Below, one piece after another: positions 27,465-36,428 of a stretch of 64,000 bases of DNA. A program made the translations under genes and the position numbers. The DNA comes from an uncultured Clostridia bacterium (GTDB lineage Bacteria; Bacillota; Clostridia; TANB77; CAG-508). Under the pieces are notes generated by a model. That model had not been told where the DNA came from, ran no database searches, and saw nothing but the letters and a program-made list of their open reading frames with translations. Location of the stretch: NCBI GenBank assembly GCA_934162535.1, contig CAKPJC010000003.1, forward strand, positions 31,990-95,989, written 5' to 3'. The stretch's first letter is position 1. Each line of letters opens with the position of its first letter.

Positions 27465-28319
27465 TTATTTAATAAGATTTAACATCCTTTCTAAATCTTC
27501 ATTATTGTTATATTCTATTATTATTTTTCCTTTTCTTTTTCCTTGGTCTAATTTTACTTTTGTTCCAAAAAATCCTTGAAATTTATCTTCTATATCATCA
27601 TAAAGATATTTATATCTTGGATCTAATTTTTTTTCTTTTTTGGTTGTCCTATTTTTGCTTTCTGCTTGTCTAACAGATTCTCCTCTTTCTATCATTCTAA
27701 TTGCAACTTCATATTGTCTTTTTTGATCTGTAATTCCTGCAAGTGCTTTGCAATGTCCTTCTGTTAGTTTACCCTGTTTTACTAATTCTAATACATCTGG
27801 TGCTAAATATAGTATTCTTACAGTATTTGAAACACTACTTCTACTCTTTCCTATTTTTTTTGATACTTCTTCTTGTGTCATTCCATACTTATCCATTAGA
27901 TGTCTTATTCCTACTGCCTTTTCATATGGATTCAAGTCTTCTCTTTGGATGTTTTCAATTAATGCTATTTCTTTATTTGTTTGTTCATCACTGTCTCTTA
28001 TTATTGCCGGTATTTCCTCAAGTCCCGCAAGCTTTGCAGCTCTCCATCTTCTTTCTCCTGCAATTATACTATAATATCCATCTTCTTGTGATACAACTAT
28101 TGGTTGTATTACTCCATATGTTTTTATTGAATCCGCCAATTCTTCAAGTGATTCTTGATTGAATACTTTTCTTGGTTGATCTCTATTTGGTTCAACTTCT
28201 GTTATTTTTAATGTTCTTAAATTACCTTTTTCTTCAACTTCAACTTCCTGTTCTTCAATTATAGGATTTGCTCCAAATAATGCGTCTAATCCCTTTCCTA
28301 ATCCTGTCATTTTTGCCAT
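27465..28319 (-). CDS. parB: Chromosome partitioning protein ParB/Spo0J
   Basis: A 284-aa centromere-binding CTPase. N-terminal GLGKGLDALFG, the ParB/Srx block RDQPRKVFN with SIKTYGVIQPIVV, the CTP-binding box GERRWRAAKLAGL, and the helix-turn-helix MTQEEVSKKIGKSRSSVSN are all present. It loads at parS, slides, and recruits SMC; with ParA it also affects sporulation via replication control. It lies 20 bp after parA. I found no perfect parS in the window. Confidence 0.97.
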   Translation of the reverse strand: MAKMTGLGKGLDALFGANPIIEEQEVEVEEKGNLRTLKITEVEPNRDQPRKVFNQESLEELADSIKTYGVIQPIVVSQEDGYYSIIAGERRWRAAKLAGLEEIPAIIRDSDEQTNKEIALIENIQREDLNPYEKAVGIRHLMDKYGMTQEEVSKKIGKSRSSVSNTVRILYLAPDVLELVKQGKLTEGHCKALAGITDQKRQYEVAIRMIERGESVRQAESKNRTTKKEKKLDPRYKYLYDDIEDKFQGFFGTKVKLDQGKRKGKIIIEYNNNEDLERMLNLIK

Positions 28320-28339
28320 AGTAATCTCCCCTTCTCAAT

Positions 28340-29101
28340 TTATCCATTATTTTTTAATAATTCTTTTGTAAATTTTTCGTATGCTTTTGCTCCTTTTGAC
28401 CTTGGGTCATATAATGATATTGGCATTCCATAACTTGGCGCTTCACTAAGCCTTACATTTCTAGGTATTACTGTTTTGTATACTTTATCTTCAAAGTATT
28501 TTTTTACTTCTTTCACAACTTGATTTGATAGATTTGTTCTAGCATCATACATTGTCAATAAAGCTCCTTCTATCTCAAGGTTTTTATTCAAATGTTTTTT
28601 GACCAAATTAACTGTGTTTAACAATTGTCCTAATCCTTCTAATGCAAAATATTCACATTGCACTGGTATTAACACACTATCTGATGCTGTAAAAGCATTT
28701 AGTGTTATTAGTCCTAATGATGGAGGACAGTCTATTAATATGTAATCATATCTATCTTTTATTACATCTAGCTTCGTTTTTAGTCTTTGCTCTCTTGACA
28801 TCATAGAAACAAGCTCTACTTCGGCTCCTGCCAAACTTATGTTCGATGGACATACGCTTAGATTTTTTATTGTTGTTTCTTGAATTGTTTCATCAAACGC
28901 TGTGTCCCCAACTAATATATCATATACTGATAATTCTAATTCCTTTGTAATTCCCAATCCACTTGTTGCATTTCCTTGTGGATCAGTGTCTATTAAAAGT
29001 ACTTTTTTCCCTTTTTTAGCTAGTAAAGTACTCAAATTTACTGTTGTTGTTGTTTTTCCAACTCCACCTTTTTGGTTTGCTACTGATATTACTTTTCCCA
29101 T
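28340..29101 (-). CDS. parA: Chromosome partitioning ATPase ParA/Soj
   Basis: A 253-aa deviant-Walker ATPase that works with ParB and can inhibit or activate DnaA. Walker A KGGVGKTTTTVN is at the N-terminus; DTDPQGNATSGLG and YILIDCPPSLG follow. Start ATG 29101 has GAGGAGG 6 nt upstream; upstream in-frame residues are not needed. Its position in the rsmG-parA-parB order next to mnmEG is conserved in Firmicutes. Confidence 0.97.
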   Translation of the reverse strand: MGKVISVANQKGGVGKTTTTVNLSTLLAKKGKKVLLIDTDPQGNATSGLGITKELELSVYDILVGDTAFDETIQETTIKNLSVCPSNISLAGAEVELVSMMSREQRLKTKLDVIKDRYDYILIDCPPSLGLITLNAFTASDSVLIPVQCEYFALEGLGQLLNTVNLVKKHLNKNLEIEGALLTMYDARTNLSNQVVKEVKKYFEDKVYKTVIPRNVRLSEAPSYGMPISLYDPRSKGAKAYEKFTKELLKNNG

Positions 29102-29277
29102 GTTTTCCTCCTCATTACAAATTTCCATATAATAATATATAATATTTATTAATATGTCAATGGAATTTTTAAATTTTAATTTATTTTTTGAAGTATAATT
29201 TAGAATACCTTTCTATGATTTGCTCTTATCCAATTTGTTTTTTATCATAACTATAAGTAAATAGAAAGAGTAAAAAA

Positions 29278-29308
29278 ATTACCCCACTTTGTTTCGTGGA
29301 GCAATCCT
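29278..29308 (-). terminator. Terminator after rsmG
   Basis: ATTGCTCCAC pairs with GTGGGGTAAT (10 bp with two wobbles) and runs into a T-tract on the minus strand. Confidence 0.8.
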
Positions 29309-29310
29309 TT

Positions 29311-30033
29311 TTATTTTATTGGTTCTTTACTTGGTAATCCCGCTTTTCTAGGATATCTACTTGGTGTACTTCTTTCTTTTCTTATAGTAACTATCGTTCT
29401 TCCAATATCACTTTCTGGTAATGTAAACTCTTCAACGTTTTCTATTGCACCACCAAGAACATTTATTGCCTTTTTTGCATTATTTATTTCTTCACTGGCA
29501 TCACTTGCTTTCATACTTATTACCTTTCCTCCTATTTTTACAAGTGGAACTAAATATTCTGATAATGTTGAAAGATTTGCTACAGCTCTTGATACTGCTA
29601 TATCAAATTTCTCTCTATATTCTTCTTTTTTTCCAAAATCTTCTGCTCTTGCATGTATTAATGTAATATTTTTTAGATTCAATTCTTTTACAACTTCTTC
29701 TAGAAATATTATTCTTTTATTTAGTGAATCCACAAGGAACATTTCTGTTTTCTCATTCATTATTCCTAATGGCACTCCAGGAAATCCTGCTCCTGTTCCA
29801 ATATCAACAACCTTTTTTGCATTTTTTATATTTTTATTTATTGTTAATGAATCTATAAAATGCTTTTGTATTATTTCTTTAGGCTCTGTAATTGCTGTAA
29901 GATTAATTTTTTGGTTCCATTCTATTAATAACTCCATATATCTGTAAGTTTTCCACAATTGCTCCACAGAAAAATCTATTCCTATTTCCTCGCCCTTATT
30001 TTTCATTTCCCTATAAAACATTTCCTTTTCCAC
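29311..30033 (-). CDS. rsmG: 16S rRNA m7G527 methyltransferase
   Basis: A 240-aa SAM-dependent methyltransferase (GidB). Motif I VVDIGTGAGFPGVPLGI, ARAEDFG, and VSRAVANLSTL are diagnostic. I choose GTG 30033, 12 nt behind AGGAGG; the open frame reaches 30075 inside mnmG. An ATT at 30036 is closer but less likely. Loss of rsmG gives low-level streptomycin resistance in several bacteria. Confidence 0.92.
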   Translation of the reverse strand: MEKEMFYREMKNKGEEIGIDFSVEQLWKTYRYMELLIEWNQKINLTAITEPKEIIQKHFIDSLTINKNIKNAKKVVDIGTGAGFPGVPLGIMNEKTEMFLVDSLNKRIIFLEEVVKELNLKNITLIHARAEDFGKKEEYREKFDIAVSRAVANLSTLSEYLVPLVKIGGKVISMKASDASEEINNAKKAINVLGGAIENVEEFTLPESDIGRTIVTIRKERSTPSRYPRKAGLPSKEPIK

Positions 30034-30049
30034 AATTATATTTCTCCTC

Positions 30050-31918
30050 CTATTTTTTTGTTTGTAAATATACAAGTATAACTGATATATCTGCCGGTGA
30101 AACTCCTGATATTCTTGAAGCTTGTCCTATTGAATATGGTTTATGTTTGTTCAGTTTTTGTCTTGCTTCTAAACTTATTCCCTTTATTTCATCATAATCA
30201 AGATCCTCTGGTATCAATTTTTTCTCCATTTTCTTGAATTTTTCTACTTGTGCCTCTTGCATTTTAATGTATCCTTCATATTTAACTTGTATTTCTACTT
30301 CTTCTTTCACTTGTTCAGGTAATTCTGGTCTTTCTTTGTCAATTGTTATTAGTGAAGCATATGTTACTTCTGCTCTTTTTAATAATTCAGACAGCTTCGT
30401 TCCAGTTGTTAAAGGTGATGTTCCACAACTAATAAGATATTTGTTTACATCCTCTGTAGGTTTTACTGTTGTAGCTTCTAGTCTTAATTTCTCTTCCTCA
30501 ATTTTCTTCTTTTTTTCTATAAATTTGTTGTATCTCTCATCTGATATTAAACCTATTTCATGCCCTTTTTCTGTTAATCTTAAATCAGCATTGTCTTGTC
30601 TTAATAATAGTCTGTATTCTGCTCTTGACGTCATCATTCTATAAGGTTCGTTTGTTCCTTTTGTAACAATATCATCTATTAGTACACCAATATAAGCCTC
30701 TGTCCTGTCTAATATTAGTGGTTTTTTTCCTTTGATTTTTTGTGATGCATTTATTCCTGCTATTAATCCTTGGCATGCTGCTTCTTCATATCCTGATGTT
30801 CCATTTGTTTGCCCAGCAAAAAACAATCCGTCTATATTTTTATATTCAAGTGATAATTTTAAATCTGATGGGTCTATACAGTCATATTCTATTGCATATG
30901 CTGGTCGTGTAAACTCAGCATTTTCTAATCCAGGAAGTGTCCTGTACATCTCTATTTGTACGTCTTCTGGTAATGATGAACTCATTCCTTGTATGTACAT
31001 TTCATCTGTATCAAGTCCTATTGGTTCTACAAAAACTTGATGTCTTTTTTTATCAGCAAATCTCACAACTTTATCTTCTATTGAAGGACAATATCTTGGT
31101 CCTGTTCCCTCAATTTCTCCAGCATATAATGGTGACCTATGTAGATTTTTTCTTATTATTTCATGTGTTTTCTCATTTGTATATGTTAAATAACAGTCTA
31201 CTTGTTCAAATTTCTTTATTTTGTCTTCAAAAGAAAATGGTATTATGTCAACATCTCCTCTTTGAACTTCCATTTTTGAAAAGTCAATGCTTTTTCTGTT
31301 TATTCTAGCTGGTGTACCTGTTTTAAATCTTACTAATTTAACACCTATCTTCTTTAATGACTCAGATAGCTTATTTGCTGGAAATACACCATCTGGACCA
31401 CTCTCTTCTGAGAAATCACCTATAAATATTTTTCCTTTTAAATAAGTTCCTGTTGCTATTATTAATGATTTTACATTATATATTGCTCCAACACTTGTCT
31501 CTATTGATTTTACTTTGTTATTTGTTATTTTTATGTCAACTATTTCTGCTTGTTTTAAATATAAATTTTCTTGCTTCTCAAGGGTATGTTTCATTTCCAT
31601 CTGATACCTCTTTCTATCTGCTTGTGCTCTTAATGAATGTACCGCTGGTCCTTTTGATGTATTTAACATTTTAATTTGAATCATTGTTTTGTCAATGTTT
31701 TTTCCCATTTCTCCACCAAGTGCATCTATTTCCCTTACAAGATGACCTTTTGAACTTCCACCTATATGTGGATTACATGGCATATTGGCAACAGCTTCTA
31801 GGCTTATTGAAAATATTAATGTTTTCATTCCTAATCTTGCTGCTGCAAGTCCTGCCTCACAACCTGCATGTCCAGCTCCTATTACTGCTATATCATAATC
31901 TCCTGCATAATAACTCAT
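30050..31918 (-). CDS. mnmG: tRNA uridine-5-carboxymethylaminomethyl modification enzyme MnmG (GidA)
   Basis: A 622-aa FAD/NADH-dependent enzyme forming, with MnmE, cmnm5U34 in tRNA. The dinucleotide-binding GAGHAGCEAGLAAARLG is at residues 14-30; MPCNPHIGGSSKGHLVREID, GTGPRYCPSIEDK and TNGTSGYEEAACQG are family blocks. Two catalytic-region cysteines are in MPCNPH and the RYCPSIE motif. It follows mnmE in the same orientation. Confidence 0.97.
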   Translation of the reverse strand: MSYYAGDYDIAVIGAGHAGCEAGLAAARLGMKTLIFSISLEAVANMPCNPHIGGSSKGHLVREIDALGGEMGKNIDKTMIQIKMLNTSKGPAVHSLRAQADRKRYQMEMKHTLEKQENLYLKQAEIVDIKITNNKVKSIETSVGAIYNVKSLIIATGTYLKGKIFIGDFSEESGPDGVFPANKLSESLKKIGVKLVRFKTGTPARINRKSIDFSKMEVQRGDVDIIPFSFEDKIKKFEQVDCYLTYTNEKTHEIIRKNLHRSPLYAGEIEGTGPRYCPSIEDKVVRFADKKRHQVFVEPIGLDTDEMYIQGMSSSLPEDVQIEMYRTLPGLENAEFTRPAYAIEYDCIDPSDLKLSLEYKNIDGLFFAGQTNGTSGYEEAACQGLIAGINASQKIKGKKPLILDRTEAYIGVLIDDIVTKGTNEPYRMMTSRAEYRLLLRQDNADLRLTEKGHEIGLISDERYNKFIEKKKKIEEEKLRLEATTVKPTEDVNKYLISCGTSPLTTGTKLSELLKRAEVTYASLITIDKERPELPEQVKEEVEIQVKYEGYIKMQEAQVEKFKKMEKKLIPEDLDYDEIKGISLEARQKLNKHKPYSIGQASRISGVSPADISVILVYLQTKK

Positions 31919-32058
31919 TTTTATATTTTCCTTTCATTTATAATGTTTTTTTATGTTTAATTTCTTTTTATTTTCCTTTATTTTTTTGTTTTACTATCAT
32001 TTCTATATAGTTATATACCTAATAGTAAAAAATGTCTTATTTTTGATTTTGAGAGCTT

Positions 32059-33432
32059 TTATTTTCCTAAACAGAATTTTGAAAATATTTCGTTTATAAT
32101 GTCCTCTGTTACATATTCTCCCGTTATCTCTCCTAAATCTTCCAGAATCTCTTTTATATAGATTGTAACTATATCTATTGGCATATTCACCAGAATTGCT
32201 TCATTTGCCTTTTTTACGTTTTGTAATGCCTTTGAAATTATATTTTTATGTCTTACATTTGTAATTAATACCTCATTATCAAGATTTATTTGATTTAGAC
32301 TAAACATTTCTGCAATTTTGTCATACAATTTATTTATTCCCTGATTATTTTTTGCCGATATTTTTATTATATTTTTCGCGTTTTCCTTTAATTGCTTATT
32401 ATTTTCATCAATTTTTGATGGTAAATCTGTTTTATTTAATAAGATTATAGCTTTTTTACCTTTTATTAAATCTAATATTTCTTTGTCTTCATTTGTTAAT
32501 TCTTTTGAAGAATCAAATATTGCTATAATAAGGTCTGCATTTTGCGCTTCCTCTATTGATTTTTGTATGCCTATTTTTTCTACCTCGTCTTTTGCATTTC
32601 TTATTCCTGCTGTATCAACAAGCTTTATTGGTATTCCTTTTACTGTTACAAATTCCTCTATTGTGTCTCTTGTTGTTCCCTCTATATCTGTTACAATTGC
32701 TCTTTCTTCTTTTAATATTGTATTTAATAACGATGATTTACCTGCATTTGGTTTTCCTATTATTGCTGTTTTTATTCCCTCTTTTATTATTTTTCCATTA
32801 TCAAAAGATTCCTCTAATTGGCTTAATTTTTTTTCTACTTTTTCTAACATCATAGTTAACTCTTGTTTTTGTACTTCTGGAGTATCATATTCTGGATAAT
32901 CTATTGTCACCTCAATATTAACAAGAACATTCATTATCTCTTGCTTTATATCCTTTATTTCTTTTGATAGAGCTCCTTCTAGTTGTTTAATTCCACTTTT
33001 AGCTTCTCTATCTGATTTAGCATTTATCACATCTATTACTGATTCTGCTTGTGCTAAATCTATTCTACCATTTAAAAATGCTCTTTTTGTAAATTCTCCT
33101 GGCTCTGCCATATCTGCTCCATTTTTTAAACATATTTCAAGTATTTTTTTTACTATTATACTTCCTCCATGTGAATTAATCTCGCACATATTCTCTGTTG
33201 TGTAACTTTTTGGAGCTTTGAAATATGATACAAGTACTTCATCTATTATTTGATTATTATCAATTATTTCTCCATATTTCATTGTATAACCTTTTATTTC
33301 TTCTATTTTTTGCTCTTTTTTTGGTTTAAATATTTTATTAAGTATTTCAAATGTTTCATTTCCACTCATTCTGATTATGCCTATTCCACCTATCCCTGGT
33401 GCTGTAGATATTGACACTATTGTATTACTCAT
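32059..33432 (-). CDS. mnmE: tRNA modification GTPase MnmE
   Basis: A 457-aa G protein. N-terminal formyl-THF-binding domain (TIVSISTAPGIGGIGIIRMSG), a helical domain, and a GTPase insert with G1 GKPNAGKSS, G2 TTRD, G3 DTAG, and G4 NKTD. The C-terminal FCLGK carries the conserved catalytic cysteine. MnmG partner is encoded next door. AGGAGGG precedes ATG 33432. Confidence 0.97.
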   Translation of the reverse strand: MSNTIVSISTAPGIGGIGIIRMSGNETFEILNKIFKPKKEQKIEEIKGYTMKYGEIIDNNQIIDEVLVSYFKAPKSYTTENMCEINSHGGSIIVKKILEICLKNGADMAEPGEFTKRAFLNGRIDLAQAESVIDVINAKSDREAKSGIKQLEGALSKEIKDIKQEIMNVLVNIEVTIDYPEYDTPEVQKQELTMMLEKVEKKLSQLEESFDNGKIIKEGIKTAIIGKPNAGKSSLLNTILKEERAIVTDIEGTTRDTIEEFVTVKGIPIKLVDTAGIRNAKDEVEKIGIQKSIEEAQNADLIIAIFDSSKELTNEDKEILDLIKGKKAIILLNKTDLPSKIDENNKQLKENAKNIIKISAKNNQGINKLYDKIAEMFSLNQINLDNEVLITNVRHKNIISKALQNVKKANEAILVNMPIDIVTIYIKEILEDLGEITGEYVTEDIINEIFSKFCLGK

Positions 33433-33451
33433 TTTTCCCTCCTAAATTACT

Positions 33452-33500
33452 AAAAAGTCAAAGTTACCTTTAATCTTTTGATTAAAATCTGAACTTTGAC
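33452..33500 (-). terminator. Terminator downstream of jag
   Basis: GTCAAAGTT / AACTTTGAC outer stem with an inner TTAAT/ATTAA and a T-tract, in the jag-mnmE gap. Confidence 0.7.
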
Positions 33501-33509
33501 TTCTGATTT

Positions 33510-34181
33510 TTATTTTTTTGTAATTACTATTCTTCTTTTTGGTTCTTGTCCAATGCTTCTTGTCTCAACATTTGGATTGTTTTGCAATGCACTGTGTATA
33601 ATCTTTCTTTCATATGCTTGCATTGGTTCTAATGTAATCATTTTTCCTGTTTTCTCAACGATTCTTGCTTTCTTGTTTGCAAATTCTTCCAATGCTTTTA
33701 CTCTTTTTTCTTTATAGTTTTCTATATCAAGCCTTACAATTACTCTATTTTCAGACTTTTTATTTGCTATTGCTTTTAATATATTTTCTATTGCGTATAG
33801 CACATCTCCTCTATAGCCTATTAGGTTTCCTATTTTTTCACCATTTATATTTACTAGTATGCATTTTTCCTTTATTTCTATGCTATATGTAGTTCCTTCT
33901 GGTAACTTTTCTGTAAGCTCTTTCAAGAATTTCTCTATATCCTTTTTTGAATTCTCTAATTCTTCTTCTGTTGTTTCTATTTCATATTCTTCAGGCATTT
34001 TGGCTTCTTTTTCTTTTAATTCTACTTTTACTATTTTTGGAGCTAAAATGTCAAAAAAGCTTTTTTTATTTTCTTCTATTACCTTTATTTCTACAAGTTC
34101 TCTTGGTAATTTTAATTCTTTTAGTCCTTTTTCTATTGCTTCTGATGTTGTTTTTCCTTCTGATATTATGCTTTTTGCCAT
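33510..34181 (-). CDS. jag: Jag/KhpB RNA-binding protein
   Basis: A 223-aa RNA chaperone-type protein. N-terminal Jag-N segment (SIISEGKTTSEAIEKGL), a KH domain (INGEKIGNLIGYRGDVL) and a C-terminal R3H domain (YERKIIHSALQ). It starts one base after yidC ends, so it is coupled to it, as in most Firmicutes. KhpB with KhpA affects cell elongation and division in streptococci. Confidence 0.93.
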   Translation of the reverse strand: MAKSIISEGKTTSEAIEKGLKELKLPRELVEIKVIEENKKSFFDILAPKIVKVELKEKEAKMPEEYEIETTEEELENSKKDIEKFLKELTEKLPEGTTYSIEIKEKCILVNINGEKIGNLIGYRGDVLYAIENILKAIANKKSENRVIVRLDIENYKEKRVKALEEFANKKARIVEKTGKMITLEPMQAYERKIIHSALQNNPNVETRSIGQEPKRRIVITKK

Positions 34182-35126
34182 TTATTTTTCCTCCTCTTCT
34201 TTTAAAACTTTATTAAAAATTAGTCTTTCAATTATTATTAATACACTATTCATTAGCCAATATAATGCTAGTCCTAATGGTGCTATTAGCGCTACTGCTA
34301 GGTACATTATAGGAAACATATATGTCATGTTTTTATTCATTTGTGCCACAGGATCAAATTCCTCCTCTTGCTGTCCTTTTTTTACAAGTGCCTTTTCTGT
34401 TCGTGCTGTTTCTTCTTTTTTCTTTTTATTTTGATTTGGATTTGTTACCATTGTAATTTTCATTGATATTACTGACATTACAACATATAAGAATGGTATT
34501 ATATATACTTTCCAATCAGAACTTTTTGTTGGAACTTGTGCTAAATTAAGTCCAAAGAAGTCCATATTTATTCTTAATGTGTCTAATTCGTCATCTTTTA
34601 TTTCTGACAATTTTGTCTTATTTTCTTCTTCTTGTTCAGACAATTCTTTTTCTTTTAAGTTTTTAATATTGTCAATTTCCCTTAATATTTCTATTTCAGG
34701 GTATGCACTGTTTGAGCTTAAGTCATATTGTTGAATTATTGTATTATATTTGTTTACAATGTCTACATCTACTTTTTTCATGTATGTTAGTGGTGATTTT
34801 ACTAAATAAAATACTGCAAATAATAATATTATTTGTACTATTGCACTTAAACATCCACTAAATGGACTCATATTTTCTTCTTTGTATAATGCCATTGTTG
34901 CTTCTGTTTGTTTTTCTGGGTTGTTTTTATATTTTACTTTTATTTCCTTCATTTTTTCTTGTAGTTTATTATTTTTTTGCATTGTCTTTTGTTGTTTTAT
35001 TGATATTGGCAACAATATTAGTTTTATTATTATTGAAAATATAATTATTGCCCAACCATAATTTCCTATAACATTATATATCCAGTTTAATATGTATCCA
35101 AATATGTTTGCGAAAAATGAAATCAT
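34182..35126 (-). CDS. yidC: Membrane protein insertase YidC
   Basis: A 314-aa Oxa1-family insertase for single- or multi-span proteins. Helix 1 WAIIIFSIIIKLILLP, then the coiled-coil hairpin (QQKTMQKNNKLQEKMKEIK), LSAIVQIILLFAVFYLV, and the late helices ALIAPLGLALYWLMNSVL. A long hydrophilic insertion lies about 125-205. I see no lipobox, unlike SpoIIIJ-type YidC1. It could serve in the sporulation role of SpoIIIJ. Confidence 0.95.
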   Translation of the reverse strand: MISFFANIFGYILNWIYNVIGNYGWAIIIFSIIIKLILLPISIKQQKTMQKNNKLQEKMKEIKVKYKNNPEKQTEATMALYKEENMSPFSGCLSAIVQIILLFAVFYLVKSPLTYMKKVDVDIVNKYNTIIQQYDLSSNSAYPEIEILREIDNIKNLKEKELSEQEEENKTKLSEIKDDELDTLRINMDFFGLNLAQVPTKSSDWKVYIIPFLYVVMSVISMKITMVTNPNQNKKKKEETARTEKALVKKGQQEEEFDPVAQMNKNMTYMFPIMYLAVALIAPLGLALYWLMNSVLIIIERLIFNKVLKEEEEK

Positions 35127-35141
35127 TATACTGCCCCTTCC

Positions 35142-35360
35142 CTATTTTAATGGATCATATCCTCCTTTTGAAAAAGGATTACATTTTAAAATTCTTTTTA
35201 TTCCATATGCACAGCCTTTTACTACCCCATATTTTTCTATTGCTTGTTTTGTATATTCTGAACATGATGGATAAAATTTACATTTTATATTTTTGCTCTC
35301 TATTATTTTTGATATATGCTTTTGATAAAATTCAATAATATATATACATATTTTTTTCAT
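35142..35360 (-). CDS. yidD: Membrane protein insertion efficiency factor YidD
   Basis: A 72-aa amphipathic protein with the family blocks CKFYPSCSEYTKQAIEKYG and RILKCNPFSKGGYDP. Role in YidC-dependent insertion is partly established in E. coli. It lies 13 bp downstream of rnpA and 15 bp before yidC. Confidence 0.95.
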   Translation of the reverse strand: MKKICIYIIEFYQKHISKIIESKNIKCKFYPSCSEYTKQAIEKYGVVKGCAYGIKRILKCNPFSKGGYDPLK

Positions 35361-35372
35361 TTTCTTCTTCTT

Positions 35373-35714
35373 TTATTTTATTATTTTTGCCTTATAAAAG
35401 CATTGTTTTAGTGATTCTAATATTTCTTGATAGTTTATTTGTTTTGCGTCTACATCTTTTTTTACTAAAACAATTATGTTGTTTCCATCTGTTAATTGTG
35501 GTTCTAGTGCTCTATAACTTTCTCTTATCAATCTTTTTAATTTGTTTCTTTGGAAAGCTTTTCCATTTTTTTTGCTTATTGCTATTCCTAACAGATTAAT
35601 TTTTTTGCTGTTTTTTTGTGTTACAATTTCTATATTTTTTTCTTTATAAAAATTACCCTTTGATAATACATTTCTAAATTGATAATTCTTTTTTAGCATT
35701 TTTGTTTTTTTCAT
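35373..35714 (-). CDS. rnpA: Ribonuclease P protein component
   Basis: A 113-aa basic protein binding RNase P RNA for tRNA 5' processing. The signature FQRNKLKRLIRES is intact. It follows rpmH, as usual. Its RNA partner is not in this window. Confidence 0.96.
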   Translation of the reverse strand: MKKTKMLKKNYQFRNVLSKGNFYKEKNIEIVTQKNSKKINLLGIAISKKNGKAFQRNKLKRLIRESYRALEPQLTDGNNIIVLVKKDVDAKQINYQEILESLKQCFYKAKIIK

Positions 35715-35783
35715 TGTATTTTCTCATTCCTTATTTTTTAAGGCTTTATGGATTTTTTCCATTTTAGTTATTTTATTGTACAA

Positions 35784-35809
35784 AAACAACTAAAGGCTTT
35801 TGACCTTTA
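35784..35809 (-). terminator. Hairpin between rpmH and rnpA
   Basis: CTAAAGG / CCTTTAG stem then TTGTTTTT on the minus strand, just past the rpmH stop; probably partial so that rnpA is expressed less than rpmH. Confidence 0.75.
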
Positions 35810-35822
35810 GCTTTTACTGTTT

Positions 35823-35957
35823 TTAAGCACATATTTTTTTTCTTCCTTTTGCTCTTCTTGCTTTTAATATGTTTCTTCCTGATCTTGTTGACATTCTTTT
35901 CATAAATCCATGTTCTTTCTTTTCTTGTCTATTTTTTGGTTGAAATGTTCTTTTCAC
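35823..35957 (-). CDS. rpmH: 50S ribosomal protein L34
   Basis: A 44-aa basic protein read from GTG 35957 with GGGAGG 8 nt upstream. The sequence matches L34 (KRTFQPKNR, HGFMKRMSTRSGRNILKARR), ending in Ala after a Cys. It is the first gene of the minus-strand origin operon. Confidence 0.97.
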   Translation of the reverse strand: MKRTFQPKNRQEKKEHGFMKRMSTRSGRNILKARRAKGRKKICA

Positions 35958-36178
35958 TTCGTGCACCTCCCACTATAAATAATTCTATATTAATTCCTTT
36001 TTGGAAATTTTTGTTACAAAATAACAAGTATTTCGATTATACATCATTGTTACAGGCTTTGTCAATAGTTTTTGCTAATTTTTACTTTTATTTTTTTAAG
36101 TATTGCTTTTTTGAAAAAAATATTGTATAACAGAAAAACATTATAAGTTTTTTGTAATATTTTTGTAATAATCTAAGG

Positions 36179-36380
36179 TTATCCACAACATTTTTTGTCT
36201 TTATCCACAATTTTTCAAAAATTATCCACAATAATCTTGACTATTTATGTAATATTTTGATATTATATTGGCATATATCAGATTCAGATTTTTTTTACAG
36301 TATCATACAAAAAAATATGTTCGTAGAAAAATCTATATTTATTACAAATTTATTACAAAGTTATCCACAGTTGTGGATAA
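36179..36380. other. oriC: DnaA-box cluster upstream of dnaA
   Basis: TTATCCACA occurs at 36179-36187, 36201-36209, 36222-36230 and 36361-36369, and inverted (TGTGGATAA) at 36372-36380. The 36361-36380 pair is a near palindrome. The region 35958-36428 otherwise holds AT-rich DNA, the dnaA promoter and the rpmH leader. It marks the T-rich to A-rich strand switch. Confidence 0.93.
36237..36266 (+). promoter_or_regulatory. dnaA promoter
   Basis: TTGACT, 18-bp spacer, TATTAT. DnaA boxes on both sides suggest autoregulation by DnaA. Confidence 0.6.
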
Positions 36381-36428
36381 CCTTGTGGAAAACTTTGTGA
36401 TTTTATTTATTTGAAAGGATGTTTTAAT

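Noticed and set aside
27465..29310. A parS site near parAB
   Set aside because: No TGTTTCACGTGAAACA-like 16-mer seen; TGTTTCGTGGAGCA at about 29289 is part of the rsmG terminator.
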